Shown here: piece after piece, positions 47,319 to 57,420 of the stretch
How the letters are laid out: each line of letters begins with the position of its first letter
Numbering within the stretch: position 1 is the first letter of the stretch
DNA from: Daedaleopsis sinensis
Taxonomy: Eukaryota; Basidiomycota; Agaricomycetes; Polyporales; Polyporaceae
DNA: 64,000 bases
Direction: 5' to 3'
NCBI GenBank assembly: GCA_033807695.1
Contig: CM066301.1
Span: 2,728,001-2,792,000 of the forward strand
Made by a program: the position numbers and the translations under genes
The notes under the pieces: model-generated
The model's input: the letters and a program-made list of their open reading frames with translations, nothing else
What the model was told of the DNA's origin: nothing
The model's database searches: none

Positions 47319-48593
47319 CTATGTCACAATCTCTAATTTATCTAATACCTGTCTCTCCCACTCTTTCCGACCTTCAGCGTCCGCATCCCCTTCGTTCTCC
47401 AACGCCTTCTGGAAGACCTCCCATGGAACACAGGCGCGGTCACCCTCTTCTGTCGGCTCCAATGAAAACCGCCCTTGTCGCGATCTTGTCAATGTGACGA
47501 CATGCCCCGCGGACCCCAGGGCATGTGCGAGGTCGTGCACGATAGACCGGACGTACGTCCCCCCCGAAACCTTCATGCTGAGCACGAACGCGGTGGGCAC
47601 CTGCTCCGACGGAACGTCCGTGTCCGGTTCGTCCTTGAGTGAGAAGGAGTCGTCGACGCTCTTCAAGGCCTTCTCCATCGCCTCCTGCTCCTCTTTCGTG
47701 AACTTCTTCTCCGGCCACCGGAAGGCGTGCTCGCTCCCTTTCCACTCGATCAGCTCGAGTGAATGGACCGTGACTTGCCGTTTCTCTATTGGCCGGGGAA
47801 GCGGGATGCCGCTCCGCGCGTACTCGTACAGCGGTTTTCCGTCCATCTTCAACGCGGAGAACCTGTGCGCAGATGAGTGGCCGCATATAGTCAAGAAGAC
47901 CGACAGATACGTACACCGGGGGCACCTGCTCGATCTCACCTCTGAACTGGTCCAATGCCTTCTCTACCTGTTCCCGGGTGACGTGGTGCCACGGCGCGAC
48001 GCGCACCTGTTTGCCCTCGCTGTCATAGCTGTCCGTCTCGCAGCCCAGCAGACACGTTGTGCGGTATTCCTAAGTACGCGCCTCGGTCAATTACAGTGAC
48101 CTGGAAATTTCGAGTTCGACCGTGATTACCTTGACGCAATCGAGAAAGTCAGACAGCTTTTTCGTACCTTTACCCACTCCAACGACTACATGCGCGCTCA
48201 GATGGGGTGCGGAGACGGGAAGTAATGGCCAGAATCACCGAGGACGCCGTCTGCGAGGGGATCAAGAGTGCCTCCCTGCCCGATTTTGACCGCCTCTCTG
48301 CCGTACTTGCCCCGCTTGCCGTGCTTGGTCTTGGCTGCAAGCTTGGTCCCTTCGACGAACAGTGGGGATTTTGTAACCAGCTTCTTGATGTCATTGACCA
48401 GTGACATGGAGGTGGGACCTGACGGTTTCACGACTCCGAACAGAGCAGAGATTGGTTCTGGTCGATTGTCCTTAGGCATTGCAGTCAATGGAGGATGTGT
48501 TGAGTGAGATAAGCTTCTGCAGCTTGCACAGAGCCAGCGATTGCGTAGTGGAAATGGTCGAAGAGAGGCAACTGTGCGAGTAGTCAAAGACAT
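47319..48593 (-). CDS. PUS4: tRNA pseudouridine-55 synthase (TruB/Pus4)
   Basis: Makes pseudouridine 55 in the T-loop of cytosolic and mitochondrial tRNAs. The TruB core shows LFGVVKPSGPTSMSLVNDIK, then IGQGGTLDPLADGVL with the catalytic Asp, VVGVGKGTKKLSDFLDC, EYRTTCLLGCETDSYDSEGK, the segment PPVFSALKMDGKPLYEYARS and SGGTYVRSIVHDLAHALGS. The first 38 residues (MSLTTRTVASLRPFPLRNRW...) look like a mitochondrial presequence, and a second in-frame ATG at 48479 (MPKDNRPEP) would give a protein without it. Introns fall near 48230, 48150, 48075 and 47900. Between the catalytic half and the C-terminal motif there is a charged insert of about 45 residues (47630-47730) relative to bacterial TruB. 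Confidence 0.94.
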
Positions 48594-48819
48594 TTTGCCA
48601 TGAACTACATTAGCGCGCGATAAGGACGACCGTTAAATATGTTCACACTGTAAGCGGCTTGTAAGCGATCCAATCCTCCTGATAAGTATGCCCATCGCCA
48701 GTAACATCTATACATAATGTACACGGCCAGTTCGTTGTTTACTTATTCTATGTACATTCTATGTACTGGATGTTGGCCTCCGCTCAGCTACACCCGCGAT
48801 TCCTACCAGAGTGATAACC

Positions 48820-49946
48820 TTAGTCATCCATGAACTTACACTGTCGGTCGGTAGGAGTAATTTTGAGTAAAGTCAATAGAGATTCTGTATACGAGACAAC
48901 CAATGACGTACGAAAGCCCGGTGGTGTAGCTGCGAGCCTGCCTCGCTGATCGCCTTGACTTCCTCTGCAGTGAGGTCGGGGAGATACTGGGTGGCAACGT
49001 ATTCCTTGACGCGTTCTTCTTTCGAGCTCGTCCTGGTGGCGAACACAAATGTCAGTGATTGCACTGTGTATGTATATCTGGTGTAGTCACGCACGTAATT
49101 TCGACGATGCCCTGGCTTCGCAGCCACAGACCAAGAACCTGGCCCTCCGTCACATTCTTCCCGCTATCTTTCTCCAAACGCTGCCGGATGGTGGCGAGGA
49201 CGGGGTCCACCGGGCCGCCCGGTTGGCGGACGATCGGGGTCAGACCGCCATACGATGTCGCGACGATATTGTGCTTCTTCTGTAACTCCAGGAGCGGGAC
49301 AGCCGCCTTGTAGACGTAAGGGTGGTACTCAATCTATACGGTTAAGCCACCATGACATAGAACATCGAGCGTGAGTGACGCATACTGTTTGGAATGTGGC
49401 AATCATACTTACCTGATTGACGGCGGGTATGACCTTCGCACCGTCTAGGATCTCCTCAAAATCCTTGACTCGGAAGTTAGAGACCCCGATACTCTTGGCC
49501 AACCCCTCTTGCTGCAGATCTTCGAACTCCTTCCACACGGACTTGAGCTTGCCCTCGTGTTGTATGGGCATGTGAATAAGGAAGAGATCGACGTAGTCCA
49601 GGCTCAGCTTCTTCAGAGACTCCACGAGGGTGTCGCGGACAGTCTTGCCCTCCGGCACTAGTCCGAGCTTCGTGGTCACGAAGAGCTCAGCGCGCGGCTT
49701 TCCGGAGGAGACGATCCCGTTTCCTAGCGATTCCTCATTCTGGTACATCTGAGCGCCATCGAGGTGGGTGATACCATTGGCGATGGCGACGCGGACCGCA
49801 GCTTCGGCATCCTTCTGGTAGAGAGCAGTTCCGGTACCGAAGCCCAGCCAAGGGATGTGCTTGCCGTCGTTGAGGGGAATGGTGAGAGGAGCCATGGTGC
49901 GCGAAACGGTGGACGAGAAGCGACGGAGGAGGGACAGTGCGGCCAT
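48820..49946 (-). CDS. Aldo-keto reductase
   Basis: NADPH-dependent reductase with the AKR TIM barrel. The catalytic tetrad is visible: Asp and Tyr in HLDGAQMYQNEESLG, Lys in FVTTKLG and His in DLFLIHMP. Also present are SIGVSNFRVKDFEEIL and, after an intron near 49420-49325, IEYHPYVYKAAVPLLELQKK and the cofactor region TSSKEERVKEYV. Physiological substrate unknown. Two starts are possible: 49946 gives MAALSLLRRFSSTVSRT, a presequence-like extension, and 49895 gives the usual AKR start MAPLTIPLNDG. The 3' end is also uncertain: reading through gives a stop at 48873, while an intron from GTACGT after HHRAF to an acceptor near 48842 gives CKFMDD and a stop at 48820, which I prefer. Confidence 0.9.
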
Positions 49947-50815
49947 GCTGACAAGAGCGACCGCTATATATGTGCCCACCGATCTGAACGACACGCCTCT
50001 CATACCCGGGCTCCGATCGATAGAGATGACGACACAGCAGTCAACTACTGCACAATTTCAGTCAGCGATATCGCGCACTTAAGACGACCGAGCAGCACAC
50101 ACCTGACTGCGACCACAAGCTATCGCTTCCTGCACCATGGCCATGGGGCCCGGGACTTGCTGTGGGCTCATGAGAATGTTCACGCGAGTGCACGACAACG
50201 AGCAGCTGAGTCAGTCTCAGAGTTGACTCCACACCTTCTCACTCTGTAGCGCTTGCAAGAGTCAGCATCAGCTAAGATCGGTGGATTATGACCGGGTCAC
50301 TAGTCACCGTCTCGCAAAGCAGAGGTCGATTCGACATCGGTATTGCCGTAAGTACTAGTAGACATATGCTATCGGTACTGTAGCCGCGTGTAGGTACCTC
50401 CAGCCGCGGATTCCAGGAAGCGTCTTCGTGGGAACGTCCAGCCTGCCCTGAAGTGACGTGCAGTATATATACCGAAAAGAGACGTATATATCCCTTTTCC
50501 ATCTTTTAACAACTACACAGGCGCTTATTTACCACATGTTGGTACGTCGTAGCTTCCGACGACGTTCTTTCATCTCTTGGTGCCTCAGATTGAAGTCGCA
50601 CTCTTTGGCCGGTCATCCTAAATCCCCATGGATCGGACGGTCACCTGGTGCTTCCGACATCCATCTGTGCCAATAAAGCATGCCTCTCGCTCTGTCCGAG
50701 CTGTACTTCGTACTCCAAATATATATTTGTTTCTGAAATTCAAACCACTTAATTGTAAGTACCAGGGCCACTACAGAAGACGAGGACTTTGGAATGAGTC
50801 TGTCGTCCCAACATG
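49947..50815. other. Intergenic, reductase / membrane protein
   Basis: About 870 bases. It holds the reductase promoter and the 3' side of the next minus-strand gene. Short TATATA runs occur near 50464 and 50484. No gene supported. Confidence 0.4.
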
Positions 50816-52415
50816 TTACAACTCGGGAATCGGGTAGGAGACTTGGCGTGCTTGGTTTGGATAGGTAATTTGGGACATGTCGATAACGCTTGGTTGGGGC
50901 AAAGGCGGGGGAGTAGGCGGGAAAGTGGTAGGATCGGAGGGGTCCTATCATATGAGATGAGGACTCGAAGCAACGACGGATACTTGCTGTATCCACTCAC
51001 ATACAAACGCATAACAGCGCTGTCGGGAAGAGGAGGCGTCGTCGGGAGAGTCGGAACAGGCGAGGGTGCCGAAGGAGCTATGAGTCCTGGAGAAGCGGCT
51101 TTCGCCTCAAACAGATCGTTGGAAATAGTGAGGCCGCCGGGCGTAGAGTCTGACGGTATCTCCAGGTCGAAGGCCGGCGCCGCGGCATACCCTGGCCTTG
51201 CTTGGACCATTCCTTTCGCCGAGAAGGTCGTCACTGTATGACGCTGCCGCATCCGCATGCAGAGGAAGTAGATGAGCAGACCGGCTATGATCGCGAAGAC
51301 CACCAGTCCACCGACGACGCCGCCCACGATTGGACCGACGTGAACGCTACTGGTGCTGGGTGGGGATCCGGATGTGGTCGTAGATGGTGAGGTCCCTGCA
51401 CTTGTTGGAAAGCCGTCGCTTCCGGAACTGGTCATCGTTCCTGTATTGCTTCCGGTGAGACTCTTTCCGTCGTCGTCGTTACTACTGTGTGTAGCACCCG
51501 TCGTTGTAGTTGCAGCAGTCAAAGACGTACTACTACGGGGGGTGCCCGTTGGTGTCGCAGTCCCAACTGACTCTAGTTTGTCTATTCCGACCGGTTATAG
51601 TCAGTTATATACTGCCACGTGTGCTCCCGAGAGGATGTTTGGGACGCACCACCTATGTCCATGGCTTGTACTCCATCGAACTCGTCAAGCTAAGGCCACG
51701 ACGTCAGTGATCATACAATGTGACGATATCTGACCGCATAACTCACGAAACCGGCGATAGAGACGAATGCCCATTCCGGGATTCGCGTGCCTCGAGGTAT
51801 GGGATGGGGAAAGCTATAAGATCGTTCGTCTTGATACCTCTCGATCACAACTGTCTGGTCAGCTCACCTGCCATTGTGGACAAGGTCTGGTGGGCAATTC
51901 TTCGTCCATGTCGCACTCCATCTGTGGGCGTTGTATGGACTGCCATAGCCTCGCAGTAAGTGGGAAATACTCACTCAGGCCAACCAGCTCCCTGACAAAA
52001 TCCGCAAGCACTGGATAGCGCATATGCGACAGAGCTGCACGTGCATTCGTTGGCTTCGTCCGCTGTTGGACCTCTGTACTGGAAAGCCACGTCAGGCAAA
52101 GCTTGGAGGTCCCAGTCTGGTCCGGCCTTCAGCACAACAAGGTCGTTATACATACTCGACGGACGAGTACTCACTCCCATCGGGCTCGCAGGCACCCATC
52201 ATGTATGCAGCCATGAGACAAGGACTCTGGCCGAGAGAGTTGAAGGACTAGATATATGCGTTGTAGTGAGTTTACCACCGCTGGCGTAGCACGCTGGTAT
52301 GTGAGCTTGACGATTCACTCACCCACTCGTTTCCCGACTTGCATTGCGCGTTCGTTGTCTGCCCGCGAACGGAGAATATAAACGCAAAAAATGCAGCTGT
52401 AGCTAGTGAGGACAT
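50816..52415 (-). CDS. Orphan single-pass membrane protein with signal peptide
   Basis: No known function. The start MSSLATAAFFAFIFSVRG is a signal peptide. The ectodomain is Cys-rich (CKSGNEW; SPCLMAAYMMGACEPDGSEY; CTCSSVAYALSSACGFCQGA), a pattern seen in many Agaricomycete membrane proteins. A Ser/Thr/Gly-rich stalk follows (about 51350-51520), then one membrane helix (GPIVGGVVGGLVVFAIIAGL, continuing to LIYFLCMRMRQR) and a cytosolic tail with Pro-rich motifs (PSPVPTLPTTPPLP). A last intron near 50945-51005 joins AVMRLY to DPSDPTTFPPTPPPLP, and the protein ends in QVSYPIPEL. The alternative unspliced reading to 50749 is poorer. The layout suggests a cell-wall or surface sensor (inference). 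Confidence 0.8.
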
Positions 52416-53682
52416 GACTGAGAGGTTGTGAGCTGAGGGAGTCAACGAGGTGATCGGGGGAATAAGTACACTACGTGGAATGCCCAACCATATTCAGCCC
52501 TGCGAATTTGCGCTCTGGTCGCTCTCTTACAGAAGATAAATTGGCTGGCCCATAGCGGTTAGTGAGCAGGATTGACAAGGGAGTTGACGTCTTGTTGATC
52601 TGCGAATGACAGGTGAGCGGCCGCCGCGGCGACAAACATGTTGAAGATATCTGCGTATCAACAGCAATATCGGACAAGCGTGTACGGCGTGTGCGCCTTA
52701 CTGGCTACGGGTCTGAGGCACATCCTTGTCGAGACTCACTAAACCGGAAGCGCTGGGAACAGAACATCCTCAGGAGGCTAAATGGCATGCCGTGCCCTGA
52801 GGATTGTCGTGAGGTATTGGAAATATGCGTTCAAGGGATTGAAAACGATAGAGATTCTTTGTCGTGTTGCAGCTTGAGGTTCTTGTGACGATTTTCGACC
52901 AGGCTTTCGCAACTTCGGCTTTTCAAATCCACAAGGACCCGACCCTTCAATATTCATTAACGTTCATTGGTAGCCAGTCCGTGCACGCAGCCGTGGCGCT
53001 GCACAAATAAGTAGTGTGCCTACTACTACAGCTAGTATTCAGCACAATTTAGTATAAGTTCGTTACTGGTACGCACCTGGACCATCCCCCTGAGCCTGTC
53101 CTCATCATAATCTGCATAGGGGCCGGGAGACAAGTACGCACCAAAAATGCCTGCCCGTGACGAGGCAATGTTCCAACAATTTTGACCTCGCGTTTCTGCT
53201 GAGCTCGATATCAATCGCGGTAAAGGTTTAAGGAGGCTTAGCTCAAACAAGCTCAAAAGGGGCCTAATCCTGGGCGTCTACTTACCCGGCGGATAAACGG
53301 TACACAGTCACGTGCATGACCAACCAACCATCTTGACGCGTTTAGACGCGTCTCAGCAGGTTCAGTCCTGTCCAGTTCAACAAACGTTGCCGCATTCGCG
53401 CGCGACTGTGCGGTCAACAACGGTTTGCAGCTGCAACCATTGTAGTCCGCACGCATTGGTCCGAGGCGTCTTTACACTGGGATCCTTATAAGGGCTGGTG
53501 CCCACCCAAGTACGCCTCACTGAACCGCAGACCCCCATCCTGAAACCGAGTCTTGGTACGTCCACCCAAGTATATTGCCACCAGCACCCACTGAACTGGT
53601 CTCCGAAGTTTTCTGTACTGTCATCTCCTACTGCTTTGCTCTCCATCCTTCATTTGCTATCTCGCTACTATCGCTCGCCACA
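52416..53682 (+). promoter_or_regulatory. Divergent promoter region with E-box and two ACGCGT boxes
   Basis: 1.27 kb between divergent genes with no supported gene. Upstream of the DUF7918 gene, CACGTG lies at 53309-53314 and two ACGCGT boxes at 53336-53341 and 53346-53351, exactly 10 bp apart. A TTATAA lies near 53487. Function of these sites is inferred only. Confidence 0.4.
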
Positions 53683-54976
53683 ATGCTCGACCACCGCGGT
53701 TTCTCTGCCTGGATCACGTCTGACGATCTCGAGCTTGTTGAGCTCGAACCCCGGACCAACGAAAAGAACCATACAGTCACTTGCTGGATTTCCGGAACAT
53801 CTGGAAAGGTACTGACACGTAGCCTTCGCCTTCTACGATTCTTAACCACTGTACTCGATATGTCCTAGACCTTCATCGTTCACTGGCGCGACCACGGCAG
53901 CAAGGTAGATAGCGCGAGCTATATCTACTTTGACGGCTTCAAGGTGTCCGGACAATTTCTCTACGGAAACGGCGAAGAACTGCGCCGCGGTGTCCGAGTG
54001 GGCTCGGAGGAAGAGAGACCGTTCGTCTTCTCTACCATTGAACCCGGTAAATTTATACATCCTCTTCATTCCTTTCTCTATTCACGTATGCTTTAGGTGA
54101 TCCTTCGGGAACAGGAAAACCTACCGACAAGAACGTTGGCTCCATTGTCCTCGAAATTCGGTTAGTCAAGCGCGTAGACGAGCGAGAGCCGAACCCTATC
54201 CGTCCACCTCCTGACGTCGTCCGTGGTCTTCGTCAGGAAGGGGACGTGGCGATCAGGTTCGTGACCGGACACTCTTTTGAAACGCTAAAATTTGCCTGAT
54301 GATTATCATCGCGTAGGTACGGTGAAGTTCGGCCGGCGACAATGCAGAAGAGGACTTGGAAGATTGAACCGTTCGACCCGAAGGCGCCAGGCCCGTATGT
54401 TACCTTTGTGTTCAGATACAGGAGCCAAGGTAGGAATGCTTTATGATCCTCCTATGTGCGATGCTGATTCGCTTTTAGAATGGCTTGTTTCCCAGGGTAT
54501 CATTGCTGACGATGAAGTGACTACCCGAATGCCCGACCATCCGCCGGCGAATACACTTAGCGTCGCTGATCTTCCACCCATCGAGCACAGCGATGATGAG
54601 GAACCTCCTGCGACCGAAGATTTAGAAGAAGTCTCGGTTCCGGCAAGCCCGAACATCCTGCATTCTCCGGTTCCTTCCCCACCTCCAGCTCCTTCTCCTC
54701 TTCCTCCTGTAGTTCACACTGGATATTTTGATAGCCTGAGCCTCGGACCCAGACCCCAAGCTTCTACTACTGAGTCTGGCCGAGTAAGTTCCCTGTTGGC
54801 GGTGCTCGTATATTTGTTCGCAGCTTCTCAAAGATATTCTACAGGTTGTTTCTGACAGCTCCATTCGCTCCTTTTCCGGCACTTGGGACCCGACTCCAAC
54901 TACGAACGAATACGAAGAGTGGGACGATTATCGTCCTGAAGACTTTAACGAAACTGTCGACAACTATTACTCCTGA
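53683..54976 (+). CDS. DUF7918-type basidiomycete protein
   Basis: Family of unknown function, strongly expanded in Agaricomycetes. The conserved domain reads RGFSAWITSDDLELVELEPR, VTCWISGTSGKTFIVHWRDH, GSKVDSASYIYFDGFKVSGQ and SIVLEIRLVKRVDEREPNPI, then WKIEPFDPKAPGPYVTFVFR, as I recall for this family. After the domain come EWLVSQGI and a long disordered acidic/Pro-rich tail (SPPPAPSPLPPVV), ending in DDYRPEDFNETVDNYYS. Introns near 53808-53868, 54048-54096, 54257-54315, 54433-54476 and 54784-54845. No signal peptide or membrane helix, so it is probably soluble and intracellular. Confidence 0.85.
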
Positions 54977-55569
54977 TGCTTTCTTTGCACCATCGCCATC
55001 GCAGAATCCTTGCTGAATATCCGCTATCCGCTACGTCAGAGTTCTCCTCGCCGTCCTTGTATACTTCCGCTGTCGCTTATCCCGCTATCGCTTTGTACAC
55101 ATCCCTGCCTGTGAATACCGTCCGAGTCCTGTCCCGTGACTGCCGTGCAGCCATGAGCCCATAAAAACACCACACATCGCTTTCCTGTCCTTGTCATCCT
55201 ATGTTTACTTTTCTCTCCGTCCCTCCCCTCGCTGTCTCGTTGTCCATTTGCTGAAGCTATATCACCGTTGTCACTCTTGCCCGCAACTGTTGATTAGTGC
55301 TATCTTTTGTTGTCGTGACTACCTATCCCACTAGCAGTTGCCTACTACCTATGCTCAGTGTAGCCTCTATATATGACGGATACTTTGCTGACTCTGCATA
55401 GCTGGCCCCACATACCGTCCAACGCGTCCACTGTCCGGGGTGATGGTCACGGTGCGACACCGAGCCTCTCCGGGAGGGCGCCTATTGTAGCCGAGAAACG
55501 TCCGGGCCGCGTGCTGCCGCTGCTGCCATCCAAGCCACCGAGCCTGAGCGCACCTCTGCTGCGACCTCC
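54977..55569. other. Intergenic, DUF7918 gene to CHMP7
   Basis: About 590 bases, C/T-rich in its first half; it contains the CHMP7 promoter. No gene seen. Confidence 0.4.
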
Positions 55570-57191
55570 ATGTCCTCGATTCCTTTGACGCAGCTCACAT
55601 CCTTACCCACCTATACCTCGACAACAACCTCTCGCCTCAAGTCTCTGTACTCCGACTTCACGTTTCAGAAGCAATCCAACCCTACCTCATACACTTCCAA
55701 TGTCGAGTGGTGGCGTCACACGTTAGAAGCCGCCCTTTTGCGCGGATGGTTGTCGGACCCGCATGGTTCTGGTGCCGTCCCAGACAGGCTTGTCATGCAT
55801 GCTCAAGGAGTCGGATTTGCTGACCGGTTTCGGATGGAGGGTGTCGGCAAGCCTCTGAGCATACCGACCGTTATAGTGAGTACACACCCGAGTCTGCACG
55901 CGCAATGATAGCTCATCGGTGCCGTCTCCTAGTGAAGTTTGAACTCTGCAACTCGAAGGCGTTGATCCCGCTCTCCGATTTTCTCAATGCGTCGCGCTCT
56001 ATATACGACCCCGGATGGCTCCCATACCGCATCGCGAGCTTCGTCGTCGGCAAGCCGTTGTGGTGGGCACTCGGACAGCTCGGGATTGTCGACTCGCATG
56101 GGACAGCGTTTGGAGACTCGGGCACCGCTGAGCGGTGGAAGAAGGTTCGAGGCGACTACGTCGCGGTAACTCTGCTAGAGGCTGCTGCAGATCGAATTAT
56201 GGACAAACAAAGGCAGAAGAACACAGGGCAAGTCGCAGATTCTCTCTACAACGCGGAGAGTTTCCGCGCAGAGTTTGCAGACTGCGCGCTTGATAATGCG
56301 ACATTGTCCGGCCTGGATATGAAGGTGGTGCTGAAATTCCTGGAACGAGATAAGGGAGTTGTTGTTATACGTGGAGAGGTGCGTGGTTCATGCGATATCC
56401 TGGCCATGGGACCGACCACAGGTGTAGGTCATCAAGTTTGTCGATGAGGGTACTGCTCAGACGACCGAAGTGACTGCGGTAGACAGCGGAATCCTAGCGC
56501 TGAAGTCATCTGTCGAGAAGCTCCAGGCCCAAATAGATAGTCTTCAATATCGGATCGACCAGTAAGTCAAATGTGTTCCATGCGTGCATTCAGCTCACAG
56601 CAGGACAGGCACACACGGCAGATATCCGACGCATTGCGGCAGAAGCGCAAGGATACTGCTCTTACGTATCTTCGTGCGCGAAAACAACTTGAAGAGGTCC
56701 TGAAGAAGCGTCTCGGATCTCTCGAGCTCCTCCAATCCACTCTTCTTCGTGTTGAGACATCTGCTGGGGATATTGAGGTATTGTTTCGTTCTTTCATGGT
56801 ATGTTCAGAGACGGAGAGGCTGACGCGGTACACGCAGATCATGAAGTCGTACGAGTCGTCGACCGCTACGCTTCGCGAGATTCTCGCGCATCCCCTCCTC
56901 CAACGCGGGAAAATCGACGAGACGATGGATGCTATGGCAGCCGCCAACGCTGACGCACGAGAAGTGGACGACAACATCCAGATGGGCGCGGAAATGGCGC
57001 AAGCCGAGACCGCTATAGATGACTCGGAGTTGGAGGCAGAGCTCCAGGCTCTCGTCAAGGAAGTTGAGCTGGAGAGCACACAGGCTCAACGCGACCGGCT
57101 CGGTGCAGCTGAGCTCCGCACACCTGTGCACACGCCTAGTCCAGCGGAAGTTTCGTCGCCAGACAGGGAGAAAGTCCCAGTTGCTTTGTGA
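55570..57191 (+). CDS. CHM7: CHMP7/Chm7, ESCRT-III protein
   Basis: Snf7-family protein that seals and surveils the nuclear envelope together with LEM proteins. The N-terminal half carries the winged-helix-like region: NVEWWRHTLEAALLRGWLSD, DRFRMEGVGKPLSIPTVI, KALIPLSDFLNASRSIYDPG and VVGKPLWWALGQLGIVD. After VLKFLERDKGVVVIRGEVIK the Snf7 domain follows: SSVEKLQAQIDSLQYRID, RQKRKDTALTYLRARKQLEE, LLQSTLLRVETSAGDIE and HPLLQRGKIDETMDAMAAAN. The acidic helix ELEAELQALVKEVELE is typical of ESCRT-III C-termini. The N-terminal winged-helix plus Snf7 layout separates CHMP7 from the short ESCRT-III subunits. The exon 1/2 border near 55876-55932 is not certain: an intron starting at GTACAC and ending in CTCCTAG keeps the frame. 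About 480 residues. Confidence 0.88.
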
Positions 57192-57420
57192 TCTAGGTCG
57201 ATGTATGCGATGACTTGACGATACTCAAGGATAGAATTACGAGTTGGACTTTGTTGCACCAGGCAAGCTACCATACGTCGCGTGTGTAATGTACATCCAC
57301 GAATACAATCTAGCCGATATGCTACAGATCGTAAACTCCGAAGACGCATTTATGTATGTTTACCTAGAATAATAGTACTAGTGGTCCCGGCGCAGTTGGC
57401 ACAACGGCCCATAACACCTC

